Shown here: positions 23,511 through 30,993 of the stretch, in pieces
Position numbering within the stretch: the first letter of the stretch is position 1
Layout: the number at the start of each line of letters is the position of its first letter
Source of the DNA: an uncultured Oscillospiraceae bacterium
Lineage (GTDB): Bacteria > Bacillota > Clostridia > Oscillospirales > Ruminococcaceae
Direction of reading: 5' to 3'
NCBI GenBank assembly: GCA_934466455.1
Contig: CAKSLF010000016.1
Location: forward strand, 1-38,156
DNA length: 38,156 nucleotides
Notes under the pieces: model-generated
The model's input: the letters and a program-made list of their open reading frames with translations, nothing else
What the model was told of the DNA's origin: nothing
Database searches by the model: none
Position numbers and translations under genes: made by a program

Positions 23511-24668
23511 TTACATTCTTTTTACGATTTTTCCGCCCGCTATTACCCAAGCCGGCTCCTCATAAACGGAAAGCGGATCTCCGGCAAAAACCGTTATATC
23601 GGCGTCCATACCCGGAGCCACAAAACCTATTCTGTCGGAAAGCCCGAGTATTTTTGCCGGAACTGAGGTTATCGCCCTTATTGCATCGTCGTGGTTCATT
23701 CCGTAGCGCACGGCGATTGCCGCCGAGAGCGGAAGATATTTTATCGGTACCTCCGGATGGTCGGTGCAAATCGCAACATCAACCCCCGCCTTTTTAAGCA
23801 CGGCGGCAGTTGTCTCCGTTTGATTTGCAAGCTCCGGTTTTGTTCTTGTTCCGATAATCGGTCCTACGATTGCGGGAATCTTTTCCGCCGCAAGCTTTTC
23901 CGGGCTTAAATGCCCCTCGGTGCAATGCACCAAAACCGCATTAAGTTCAAATTCCCTTGCAATTCGCACAGCAGTAAAAATATCATCGGAACGGTGAGCA
24001 TGAAAATGCGCCTGTGTTTCGCCTTTCAGCACTCCGCAGAGAGCCTCGCTCTTCATATCAAATTCCGGTTCGTCACCGTCCTCATCGCCTTCGGCGTTCT
24101 CCTTATCCTGCATATACCGCTGTGCTTTCATCAGCTGCTCCCGAATTATTGCGGCGGTCGCCATTCTTGTTGAAGGAGTTTGGTCCTTGCTGTGATATGT
24201 ATTCTTAGGATTTTCTCCAAGGGCAAATTTCATTACCGCCGGTGCCTTTATCACCATATCGTCAACCCGTTCGCCATATGTTTTTATCGCAGCCATCTGC
24301 CCCGCAACGGGGTTTGCGCTGCCGGGACCCGTTACAACTGCGGTAATTCCGGCAAAAAGTGCTTCCCTAAAACAATTATCGCCCGGGTTTATTGCGTCAA
24401 CCGCACGGAGCTGGGGCGTAGCCGGGTCGGTGTCCTCGTTGCCGTCGTCCCCTTCAAAGCCTGCTCCGTCCGCCCACATTCCTATGTGGCAGTGAGCGTC
24501 GATAAATCCGGGGTATACGGTCATTCCCGAAAGGTCATAGCTCTCCTCGTCCTTTGGGCAAAAAGCCATTGGTCCGACATCTATTATCTTGCCGCCTTTT
24601 ATTAGGACATAGCCGTTTTTTATATTCTCATCTTTGCCGGTAAAAACCGCCGCATTATAAAAAAGCAT
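23511..24668 (-). CDS. Amidohydrolase (imidazolonepropionase-like)
   Basis: A 385-aa metal-dependent hydrolase of the TIM-barrel amidohydrolase superfamily. Ligands visible: HCH in FIDAHCHIG, HFHAH, VLVHCTEGH and the Asp of CTDHPE; the C-terminal beta-sandwich PGMDADITVFAGDPL returns the fold. ATG 24668 is chosen for AAGGAGAG upstream. An acidic insertion EGDEDGDEPE lies mid-protein. Substrate unknown; relatives cleave cyclic amides or peptides. Confidence 0.9.
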   Translation of the reverse strand: MLFYNAAVFTGKDENIKNGYVLIKGGKIIDVGPMAFCPKDEESYDLSGMTVYPGFIDAHCHIGMWADGAGFEGDDGNEDTDPATPQLRAVDAINPGDNCFREALFAGITAVVTGPGSANPVAGQMAAIKTYGERVDDMVIKAPAVMKFALGENPKNTYHSKDQTPSTRMATAAIIREQLMKAQRYMQDKENAEGDEDGDEPEFDMKSEALCGVLKGETQAHFHAHRSDDIFTAVRIAREFELNAVLVHCTEGHLSPEKLAAEKIPAIVGPIIGTRTKPELANQTETTAAVLKKAGVDVAICTDHPEVPIKYLPLSAAIAVRYGMNHDDAIRAITSVPAKILGLSDRIGFVAPGMDADITVFAGDPLSVYEEPAWVIAGGKIVKRM

Positions 24669-24731
24669 TCCGCTCTCCTTCTCAAAAAAGGATACCGGGG
24701 CAAAATGCGCCAATATCCCTTTTCTTTAGTC

Positions 24732-25184
24732 TTATTGCTGCTTCGGGCGGCGAGGGCGACCTTTTTGTGCGTCTATCACCTTTTTAAGGTCGCTCATCTT
24801 CTCATCGCTCGATTTTTTGAAATTATTCATCATATCTTCAAAGGACATTTTCTCCTGCTGCCTTGGCTTAAACTCAAAGCTGTCCATTCCTCCGCCGGAA
24901 ACACGCTGTTCTCTTTGGCGGGGTTTATGATAATCCTCCCTATGTACGGGCGTTTCTGCCTGTTTCATGGAAAGACTTATCTTTCCCTCGGGGGTTACGG
25001 TAATTACCTTTACCTTAACCTCCTGCCCAAGATGGACATACTCCTTTAGGTCCTTGACATAGGTTCTTGCCACCTCGGAAATATGTACCATTCCGGTAGC
25101 ACCGTCGCCAATGTCAACAAACACGCCAAAATTAGTTATCCCGGACACTTTGCCCTCGATAACGGAACCAACCTCTGCCGCCAT
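24732..25184 (-). CDS. yabR: S1-domain RNA-binding protein (YabR / GSP13-like)
   Basis: A 150-aa protein with one S1 RNA-binding domain at about 3-75 (VGSVIEGKVSGITNFGVFVDI, GMVHISEVA, VKVKVITVTPEGKISLSMK) and a basic, Gln-rich tail ending KGRPRRPKQQ. ATG 25184 fits the family start; GAGGGGG is somewhat far upstream. It follows divIC as yabR does in Bacillus. Confidence 0.9.
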   Translation of the reverse strand: MAAEVGSVIEGKVSGITNFGVFVDIGDGATGMVHISEVARTYVKDLKEYVHLGQEVKVKVITVTPEGKISLSMKQAETPVHREDYHKPRQREQRVSGGGMDSFEFKPRQQEKMSFEDMMNNFKKSSDEKMSDLKKVIDAQKGRPRRPKQQ

Positions 25185-25214
25185 TAAAGAAAATATCCCC
25201 CTCAAATTCAAAAA

Positions 25215-25511
25215 TCAGTCGGTGCCGGAAACATCAATATAGAAATGCTCGTCGGAGTAAGCATAACCAAGCTTGCTCCTTGCCTGTTTTTCTATAAATT
25301 CGTCCGTACCGTAGCTGTCAACCGTTTTTTGAAGCTCTTCGTTTTGAATAAGCTTTTCGGAATATTCCTGTTTGCGGGTATCAAGAGTTGCCTTCATCTC
25401 ATTTATTTTTGCCTGAGTTGCTATCAGGGTATAGAGAAGATATACTCCTAATGCAATAACTGCAATCCTCAGGATAATGTTCTTTTTCTTTTTCTGTGCC
25501 GCTTCTTTCAA
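25215..25511 (-). CDS. divIC: Septum formation initiator DivIC (FtsB family)
   Basis: A 98-aa bitopic division protein: basic N-terminus, one membrane helix (about 12-30), a coiled coil (KINEMKATLDTRKQEYSEKLIQ...) and the short C-terminal domain. TTG start at 25511 with AAAGGAG upstream. Gene order yabP-yabQ-divIC-yabR matches Bacillus. The start lies inside the annotated 3' end of yabQ. Confidence 0.92.
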   Translation of the reverse strand: MKEAAQKKKKNIILRIAVIALGVYLLYTLIATQAKINEMKATLDTRKQEYSEKLIQNEELQKTVDSYGTDEFIEKQARSKLGYAYSDEHFYIDVSGTD

Positions 25512-26049
25512 AACTTCCGTGCTCCTTTCCGGCTTTTTCTCCGCAAATCGAAAAAGCCTTCCTTTTGCTTAAACATAATTTATTATACAACACCCTTTGC
25601 CTGTTTTTCAATAGCTTTTTTTGGCAAAGATAAATTTTACCGAAAAATATTTTAACCTCCCCGGTAATTTTTTTGAGCACGGAAAAAGCCTTTGCAAAAA
25701 TTTTGAGCACCGGACGAAAAATCGTGCTCAAAGCTTTCTTTATCAGCTTTGCTATTTTGAAATTTACTCTTCCGAGGCTTATGTACCATGCCAAAAAGCC
25801 CGCCGCTTCGGCAAGGCATATATATCCTCTCGGCATACCGAAATTTACATTGAGCAGAAATGAAAATGTTATAAAACCCGCCCAAAGGCAAAACAACACA
25901 TCCTTTGCAATCATGGCAAAACTCTTTTTTGGCAAAAAAAGCCCGGCAAAGCGAAAAATATCCCAACACGCCCCAAGCACCGCACCAAGCGCAAGAGCCT
26001 GAAAAAAGATATTCTTTTGGTCGCCGATTATATCCCTTGTATATATCAT
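25399..26049 (-). CDS. yabQ: Spore cortex biosynthesis protein YabQ
   Basis: A membrane protein needed for spore cortex formation, 216 aa as read. Start ATG 26049 overlaps the yabP stop (ATGA). The family N-terminus is clear (DQKNIFFQALALGAVLGACWDIFR, then VLFCLWAGFITFSFLLNVNFG). The last 37 codons run out of frame through the start of divIC (113-nt overlap), so the true C-terminus may lie earlier. Three TTTGAGCAC words lie within 61 bp here (25672, 25702, 25724), in two orientations and different frames. Confidence 0.88.
   Translation of the reverse strand: MIYTRDIIGDQKNIFFQALALGAVLGACWDIFRFAGLFLPKKSFAMIAKDVLFCLWAGFITFSFLLNVNFGMPRGYICLAEAAGFLAWYISLGRVNFKIAKLIKKALSTIFRPVLKIFAKAFSVLKKITGEVKIFFGKIYLCQKKLLKNRQRVLYNKLCLSKRKAFSICGEKAGKEHGSFERSGTEKEKEHYPEDCSYCIRSISSLYPDSNSGKNK
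25582..25611 (-). promoter_or_regulatory. Probable vegetative promoter of divIC inside yabQ
   Basis: TTGAAA (25606-25611), 18-nt spacer and TATAAT (25582-25587) on the minus strand. It would let the division gene be expressed outside sporulation. Confidence 0.65.
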
Positions 26050-26330
26050 CTGAATATTTTTGCGAAAAAGCCGGCTTTGCGTGAAAGTGCCGGCGCATAT
26101 GTAACGGAGTCGATTTCTCCTTCTATGCAAAGCTTTCCGCTTTCTGCGGAAAACGCCGTCACCTTAAGGTCTTTGCCCTTTACCGTCATCCGTAGCCCCT
26201 CCGGCATTGCAAAAACTGTTTTGTCATCAAAGCTTTCCACATCTTTTATTCCTTCGGCGCAAAGAATGGTGCGGTCTTTTTCAAGTGAAAAGCTGTGCGG
26301 GACATGCTCGCTCCGGTTATTTTTTTGCAC
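26046..26330 (-). CDS. yabP: Sporulation protein YabP
   Basis: A 94-aa sporulation protein (HSFSLEKDRTILCAEGIKDVESFDDKTV, VKGKDLKVTAFSAESGKLCIEGEIDS) of the YabP/YqfC fold. GTG 26330 is chosen because GGGGGAA lies about 8 nt upstream and the protein then has family length; earlier ATG codons lack an RBS. Transcribed from the sigma-E-like promoter at 26366-26394. Confidence 0.88.
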   Translation of the reverse strand: MQKNNRSEHVPHSFSLEKDRTILCAEGIKDVESFDDKTVFAMPEGLRMTVKGKDLKVTAFSAESGKLCIEGEIDSVTYAPALSRKAGFFAKIFR

Positions 26331-26365
26331 GGAATATTCCCCCGTTCTTATATTCTGCATATAAT

Positions 26366-26394
26366 AAAGTATGAAGCTTTTATAAAAAAAATGC
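26366..26394 (-). promoter_or_regulatory. Sigma-E-like sporulation promoter of yabP-yabQ
   Basis: Minus strand GCATTTT, 14-nt spacer, CATACTTT: one mismatch in each box to the Bacillus sigma-E consensus. yabP is a mother-cell gene in Bacillus, which supports the reading. It overlaps the terminator of the upstream small gene. Confidence 0.6.
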
Positions 26395-26429
26395 AGGCGC
26401 AAGCGGCTGCCCGCTTTGCGCCCGCATTT
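26389..26429 (-). terminator. Terminator of the small Gln/Asn-rich gene
   Basis: An imperfect stem AAATGC..GGCGCAA..GCGG folding around CTGC, followed on the minus strand by eight T. Confidence 0.85.
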
Positions 26430-26441
26430 ATTTTTTCCCGC

Positions 26442-26594
26442 TCAGTCGCAATTCTGCTGGCTCTGACGGTTCTGTGCCTTTTGCTGAGATTCGCTGTGCT
26501 TATCGTTTTTGTTATTCTGCATCTGGCGATTCTGGCTCTGGCGGTTTTGTGCCTTCTGGTTGCTGCTGTTTTCTCTGGAATAATTTTCGGACAT
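26442..26594 (-). CDS. Small Gln/Asn-rich repeat protein, possibly spore-associated
   Basis: A 50-aa protein starting at ATG 26594 with CGGAG 8 nt upstream. It consists mostly of Gln, Asn, Ser and Lys, with QKAQNRQSQ twice (from residues 13 and 39) and NRQMQN between; it has one Cys near the end. It is flanked by its own terminator and a forespore-type promoter candidate (TATAC at 26675, TATTATT at 26650 on the plus strand), next to yabP. Composition resembles small spore matrix proteins, but I know no exact family. Confidence 0.7.
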   Translation of the reverse strand: MSENYSRENSSNQKAQNRQSQNRQMQNNKNDKHSESQQKAQNRQSQQNCD

Positions 26595-26649
26595 AATTTT
26601 TTCTCCGTTCAAAAAAATAATTAAGGCTTTTTCCTTTGCCTTGCGCCTT

Positions 26650-26679
26650 TATTATTCCGCAAAAAAACAGAGTTTATAC
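26650..26679 (-). promoter_or_regulatory. Possible sigma-F/G promoter of the small Gln/Asn-rich gene
   Basis: Minus strand GTATA (26675-26679), 18-nt spacer, AATAATA (26650-26656); fits the loose GHATR / CATWMTA forespore pattern with one mismatch. Confidence 0.35.
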
Positions 26680-26692
26680 GCACTTGCAGGGC

Positions 26693-26754
26693 TTATACGG
26701 AATTTGACGGCTAAGCACCGCTTTTTTCGCATAATCAAGCGGTTTTCCGTATAA
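26693..26754. other. Nested inverted-repeat structure
   Basis: Outer 10-bp arms TTATACGGAA (26693-26702) and TTCCGTATAA (26745-26754) enclose an inner 7-bp stem ACCGCTT/AAGCGGT (26717-26743) with a 14-nt internal bulge on one side only. It lies between two divergent units and matches no RNA family I recognise. Confidence 0.5.
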
Positions 26755-26763
26755 AAATTCATA

Positions 26764-26792
26764 TTGATAAAATCACAAAAAAATGTTAGAAT
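26764..26792 (+). promoter_or_regulatory. Sigma-A promoter of mrnC-yitT
   Basis: TTGATA (26764-26769), 17-nt spacer, TAGAAT (26787-26792). A 9-bp inverted repeat GAAAAAGCG/CGCTTTTTC (26794-26817) spans the start site. Confidence 0.75.
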
Positions 26793-26872
26793 AGAAAAAG
26801 CGGCGCAACGCTTTTTCAGGAATTTTTGCGCCGGATTATGCCTGCAAAAAGAAGAAAGGCGGCGTTTTTATT

Positions 26873-27289
26873 TTGCTCGACACCACCGAAAATATTATTC
26901 CCGCAAGTAACCTCAACGGGCTTTCTCTTGCCTTTATCGGAGATTCCGTATTTGAGCTGCTTGTTCGGGAGCACCTTTTAAGAAACGGCTCCATGCCTAT
27001 CGGCAAGCTTCATTCCCTTGCCGTGCAATTTGTAAGAGCTTCCGCTCAGTCGCATTTTTTTGATGTTGCCGAGCCGTACCTTTCCGAAGAGGAGCTTTCT
27101 ATTCTTCGCCGAGGGCGCAATGCAAGCTCTTCTCATGTTCCAAAGGGTGCCCGTGCGATAGAGTACCGCAAAGCAACCGGGGTAGAATCTCTTTTCGGAT
27201 GGCTTTATCTTGAAAACCGACAGCAGCGTATCCGTGAGCTGTTTGAGCTTATGCTTGAAAATTTTAGCGGGGAGGCGGCGAAAAATTGA
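26873..27289 (+). CDS. mrnC: Mini-ribonuclease III (MrnC)
   Basis: A 138-aa stand-alone RNase III catalytic domain without dsRNA-binding domain; it matures 23S rRNA in Bacillus. Catalytic motif LAFIGDSVFELLVREHLL (D24), then RRGRNASS and EYRKATGVESLFGWLYL. TTG start at 26873 with AAAGGCGG upstream. Its stop overlaps the start of the YitT-like gene. Confidence 0.93.
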   Translation: MLDTTENIIPASNLNGLSLAFIGDSVFELLVREHLLRNGSMPIGKLHSLAVQFVRASAQSHFFDVAEPYLSEEELSILRRGRNASSSHVPKGARAIEYRKATGVESLFGWLYLENRQQRIRELFELMLENFSGEAAKN

Positions 27290-28149
27290 AAATTAAAATT
27301 CCCGAATGGCTAAAGGACATAGGCGCAGATATCATCGGTTCTGCAATTTTTGCCGTTGGCGTAGATGTTTTTACCGGACCGAACAATATTGCTCCCGGAG
27401 GCGTTACCGCAATTGCAACAATGCTACATTCCATGACGAATGTACAAATCGGAACGCTTTCATTTCTTCTTAATGTTCCTCTTGTAATTTTGGGTCTTGT
27501 TGTTCTCGGTAAAAAGTTTACCATAAGCACATTGCGCAGCGTCGTTATTCTTTCTCTTACAACAAACGCTTTTGAATTTTTGCTTCCGCAATACACCGGA
27601 AGCACCCTCCTTGCCGCAATTTTCGGCGGCGTATGTATCGGCGTCGGCATGGGCATAATATTTTTGCGCGGTTCCACTACCGGGGGCACGGATATTCTCG
27701 GCAGGGTTCTTCTCCGCAGTTTTCAGCATATTCCGATGGGAAAAATACTTCTTGCAATGGATTTTGTAATAGTGACCACCGCAGGTTTCTATTACGGAAC
27801 CCTTGAGGCTTCCCTATATGCAATAATTTCAATCTATGCGGTGGAAAAAGCTATGGACAGCGTTCTCTACGGCTTTAATGAAAGCCGTATCGCATATATT
27901 GTTTCCGAAAAGCCCGTTGAAATAGCACAGCGCATTATGGACGAAACCGGGCGCGGCGTAACTTATCTTAACGGCGAGGGCGGCTACCAACGGGCAAAAA
28001 AGCTTGTTGTTATGTGCGCTCTTCCAGGCAGGCAGTTTGCCCAGCTAAAGCGCATTGCCCTTGAGGTTGATCCCGTTGCTTTTATAATGGTATCCACCGC
28101 AAGCAATGTTATAGGCGAGGGCTTTAAGCAGACTTTTGATGAAAACTGA
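27286..28149 (+). CDS. YitT-family membrane protein
   Basis: A 287-aa protein: five or so membrane helices (residues 10-200; FTGPNNIAPGGVTAIAT, GSTTGGTDILGRVL) followed by a cytoplasmic DUF2179 domain. The TTG start overlaps the mrnC stop (TTGA), with GGGGAGG upstream, so translation is coupled. Transport role unknown. Confidence 0.9.
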   Translation: MKIKIPEWLKDIGADIIGSAIFAVGVDVFTGPNNIAPGGVTAIATMLHSMTNVQIGTLSFLLNVPLVILGLVVLGKKFTISTLRSVVILSLTTNAFEFLLPQYTGSTLLAAIFGGVCIGVGMGIIFLRGSTTGGTDILGRVLLRSFQHIPMGKILLAMDFVIVTTAGFYYGTLEASLYAIISIYAVEKAMDSVLYGFNESRIAYIVSEKPVEIAQRIMDETGRGVTYLNGEGGYQRAKKLVVMCALPGRQFAQLKRIALEVDPVAFIMVSTASNVIGEGFKQTFDEN

Positions 28150-28161
28150 GCTTAGCAAAAT

Positions 28162-28205
28162 AATGCCGGGTATCTTTTTTTGAAAGATATCCGGCATTTT
28201 ATTTT
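28162..28205 (+). terminator. Terminator of mrnC-yitT
   Basis: AATGCCGGgTATCTTT pairs with AAAGATAtCCGGCATT (one G-T pair), then TT-ATTTT. Confidence 0.9.
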
Positions 28206-28215
28206 GCTTTTGCTA

Positions 28216-28268
28216 TTGACAGCTTCATCGTTTGGTGGTATAAAAGAACCAACCTACCAAGTTGGTAG
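28216..28268 (+). promoter_or_regulatory. cysK promoter with a CTACCAA-G-TTGGTAG operator
   Basis: TTGACA (28216-28221), 17-nt spacer, TATAAA (28239-28244). Right after the expected start site (about 28251) lies a perfect 7-bp inverted repeat CTACCAA-G-TTGGTAG (28254-28268). The best candidate binder is the Rrf2-family regulator encoded as the last gene of this operon (30990-31415); the pairing is inference. Confidence 0.75.
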
Positions 28269-28298
28269 TTAATATTTTTTTGAAAAGGGGGCTGCCGG

Positions 28299-28349
28299 AT
28301 GAAAAAGCGTATTTGCGTGCGCTTTTTGTGTAGCACATTCTTCTTTTGA
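28299..28349 (+). CDS. Possible cysteine-containing leader peptide upstream of cysK
   Basis: A 16-codon frame MKKRICVRFLCSTFFF with AAGGGGG 7 nt before its ATG, lying in the 5' leader of the cysteine synthase operon. It has Cys codons at positions 6 and 11. The stem AAAAAGCG/CGCTTTTT (28302-28309 and 28320-28327) lies inside the frame, so ribosome position would decide whether it folds. It looks like an attenuation leader; not proven. Confidence 0.5.
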   Translation: MKKRICVRFLCSTFFF

Positions 28350-28391
28350 TGTTTTTTATAATACGTAAATTAAAAAGGAGATTTTTTTATT

Positions 28392-29324
28392 ATGTCAACA
28401 ATCTATACTTCCGCAGATCAACTCATCGGCAAAACCCCGCTGCTTGAGCTTAAAAATATTGAGAAAAAATATAACCTTAATGCAAAAATTCTTGCAAAGC
28501 TTGAATACTTTAATCCGGCAGGCTCCGTAAAGGACAGAATCGCAAAGGCAATGATAGACGACGCAGAACAAAAAGGACTTCTTAAAGAAGGCTCCGTAAT
28601 TATCGAGCCAACCTCCGGCAATACCGGCATAGGGCTTTGCTCCGTCGCCGCAGCAAGAGGCTACCGCATTATAATCGTTATGCCGGAAACCATGTCCGTG
28701 GAACGCCGCCAAATTATGAAAGCCTACGGCGCAGAGCTTGTTCTTACGGACGGCACAAAAGGCATGAAAGGCGCAATCGAAAAAGCCGACGAGCTTGCGA
28801 AAGAAATTCCCGGCGCATTTGTTCCCGGTCAATTTGTAAACGATGCCAATCCAAAAGCACATTTTGAAACCACCGGCCCCGAAATTTTTGCGGATACCGA
28901 CGGAAAGGTCGATTTCTTTGTTGCGGGAGTCGGCACCGGCGGAACGATTACCGGCACCGGCAAATATCTTAAATCGAAGCTGCCGAATGTAAAAATCATC
29001 GCCGTTGAACCAAAAAGCTCCGCCGTGCTTTCCACCGGCGTTGCCGGTCCTCACAAAATCCAGGGAATCGGCGCAGGCTTTGTGCCAAAGGTTCTTGATA
29101 CCTCAGTCTATGATGAGATTATCCCGGTTGAAAACGACGACGCCTTTGCCATGGGTAAAGAGGTTGGCAGAAACGAGGGCGTGCTTGTAGGAATATCCTC
29201 CGGCGCAGCCCTTTGGGCGGCAATCGAAATTGCAAAACGCCCGGAAAATTCCAAAAAGAACATTGTTGTTCTCTTCCCGGATACCGGCGACCGCTATCTT
29301 TCAACCCCGCTTTTTGCAGATTGA
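28392..29324 (+). CDS. cysK: Cysteine synthase (O-acetylserine sulfhydrylase)
   Basis: A 310-aa PLP enzyme that makes cysteine from O-acetylserine and sulfide. PLP lysine K47 in NPAGSVKDR, the substrate loop PTSGNTG at 73-79 and GTGGTITG are present. RBS AAAGGAG precedes ATG 28392. In Bacillus CysK also partners the Rrf2-type regulator CymR; an Rrf2 gene closes this operon. Confidence 0.96.
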   Translation: MSTIYTSADQLIGKTPLLELKNIEKKYNLNAKILAKLEYFNPAGSVKDRIAKAMIDDAEQKGLLKEGSVIIEPTSGNTGIGLCSVAAARGYRIIIVMPETMSVERRQIMKAYGAELVLTDGTKGMKGAIEKADELAKEIPGAFVPGQFVNDANPKAHFETTGPEIFADTDGKVDFFVAGVGTGGTITGTGKYLKSKLPNVKIIAVEPKSSAVLSTGVAGPHKIQGIGAGFVPKVLDTSVYDEIIPVENDDAFAMGKEVGRNEGVLVGISSGAALWAAIEIAKRPENSKKNIVVLFPDTGDRYLSTPLFAD

Positions 29325-29342
29325 TTTCAGAAGGAGAATTTT

Positions 29343-29909
29343 ATGATTCCGACAAAAGACGAAGCAAGGGCTCTTCTTAAAAAATACAATTCGGACGCTT
29401 TTCACCTAAAGCACGCCGAAATCGTTTCCGGCGTTATGGAATATTTTGCAAACAAGCTCGGGTATTCCGAAGAAACCAAATTTTGGGGAATCGTCGGGCT
29501 TTTGCACGACCTTGACTTTGAACAGTTTCCTCAGGAGCATTGTATAAAAAGCCGGGAGATTATGCGCGCCGCCGGGCTTGATGAACGCATAATCCATGCG
29601 ACCGCAAGCCACGGCTACGGCATAACCGTAGACATAAAGCCGGAGCATACTATGGAAAAGGTTCTTTATGCCACCGACGAGCTTACCGGGCTTATCGGTG
29701 CCGTAGCCGTTATGCATCCGTCCAAAAGCGTCGCCGACCTTGAAACAAAATCCGTAAAGAAAAAATTCAAAAGTGCAGGCTTTGCAGCAGGCTGTTCCCG
29801 TGAGGTAATTAAAAACGGTGCGGAAATGTTGGGCTGGAGCCTTGATGACCTTATATCGGAAACCATTCTTGCCATGCGTGCAACACCTGCGGCAAAATTT
29901 GACGATTGA
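29343..29909 (+). CDS. HD-domain hydrolase
   Basis: A 188-aa HD-superfamily metal phosphohydrolase: H near 24 (HLKHAEIVSG), the HD pair in GLLHDLDFEQFP, then H in ATASHGYG and the D of YATDELTGL. Substrate unknown. It lies 18 nt after cysK and 1 nt before mnmA, so it is in the middle of the operon. Confidence 0.88.
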   Translation: MIPTKDEARALLKKYNSDAFHLKHAEIVSGVMEYFANKLGYSEETKFWGIVGLLHDLDFEQFPQEHCIKSREIMRAAGLDERIIHATASHGYGITVDIKPEHTMEKVLYATDELTGLIGAVAVMHPSKSVADLETKSVKKKFKSAGFAAGCSREVIKNGAEMLGWSLDDLISETILAMRATPAAKFDD

Positions 29910-29910
29910 T

Positions 29911-30993
29911 ATGAAAGTACTTATCGCTATGAGCGGCGGCGTGGATTCAAGCGTTGCCGCAAAGCTTTTGTGCGATTCCGGAAACGAATGTGTCGGATGC
30001 ACAATGAAGCTTTATAACAACAATGACGCAGGAATTTCTTCAGGTCATACCTGCTGCTCTCTTGATGATATTGAAGACGCCCGCAGCGTTGCGCACCGTC
30101 TTGGTATGGAGCATTTTGTCTTTAACTTTTCCGATGACTTTCGTGAAAAAATAATTGACAAATTCGTAAACAGCTATTGCTGCGGAATAACTCCCAATCC
30201 CTGCATAGACTGTAACCGCTATATGAAGTTCGACAAGCTTTTCAGCCGTGCGGATATTTTGGGCTGCGACCACATTGCAACAGGTCACTATGCCAGAATC
30301 GAACTTGAAAACGGAAAATATCTGCTTAAAAAAGCTGCCGACCCATCAAAAGACCAAAGCTATGTGCTCTATTCAATGACCCAAGAGCAGCTTTCCAGGA
30401 CATTGTTCCCTCTCGGTGGAATTTATAAGGAAGAAACACGAAAAATTGCCGAAGAAAGCGGCTTTGTTAACGCAAAAAAACCGGATAGCCAGGATATTTG
30501 TTTTGTTCCGGACGGCGATTACGCAAAGGTTATCGAGCTGCATACGGGGAAAAAGTCACTTCCCGGCAATTTTACGGATGCCAACGGTACCGTGCTGGGC
30601 AGACACTGCGGAATTATTCACTATACAATAGGGCAGCATCGCCGTCTTGGCATAAGCCTTCCCGAAAAGATGTATGTTTGCCGCATATGCGCCAAAAATA
30701 ACACCGTAATCCTTGGAAAAGAAAGTGAACTTTTCGATACCTGCGCAACCGTTAATGACTTTAACTGGATTTCCGGCGAAGCACCGGAAAAGCCCTTTCG
30801 CTGTAAGGCAAAAGTTCGCTATCGCCAACCGGAACAGCCCGCTACCGTTACTCCGATTGGAAAAAACGCAGTACGCATTATTTTTGACGAGCCGCAGAGA
30901 GCAATAACGCCCGGTCAGGCGGCGGTTTTGTACGATGATGAAACCGTGCTTGGCGGCGGAGTGATTTCCGTCGAAGGAGGAGAATGCCTATGA
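29911..30993 (+). CDS. mnmA: tRNA-specific 2-thiouridylase MnmA
   Basis: A 360-aa enzyme that thiolates U34 of tRNA. PP-loop AMSGGVDSS at 6-14; the active-site cysteines correspond to C101 (NPCIDCNRYMKF) and C197 (SQDICFV). The extra C98 occupies the usual Asp position. ATG 29911 follows the previous stop by 1 nt. No cysteine desulfurase is in the operon, so sulfur must come from elsewhere. Confidence 0.95.
   Translation: MKVLIAMSGGVDSSVAAKLLCDSGNECVGCTMKLYNNNDAGISSGHTCCSLDDIEDARSVAHRLGMEHFVFNFSDDFREKIIDKFVNSYCCGITPNPCIDCNRYMKFDKLFSRADILGCDHIATGHYARIELENGKYLLKKAADPSKDQSYVLYSMTQEQLSRTLFPLGGIYKEETRKIAEESGFVNAKKPDSQDICFVPDGDYAKVIELHTGKKSLPGNFTDANGTVLGRHCGIIHYTIGQHRRLGISLPEKMYVCRICAKNNTVILGKESELFDTCATVNDFNWISGEAPEKPFRCKAKVRYRQPEQPATVTPIGKNAVRIIFDEPQRAITPGQAAVLYDDETVLGGGVISVEGGECL

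Noticed and set aside
26794..26832. Attenuator with alternative hairpins before mrnC
   Set aside because: The start site expected from the -10 box lies inside the first stem, so that stem would not be complete in the RNA.
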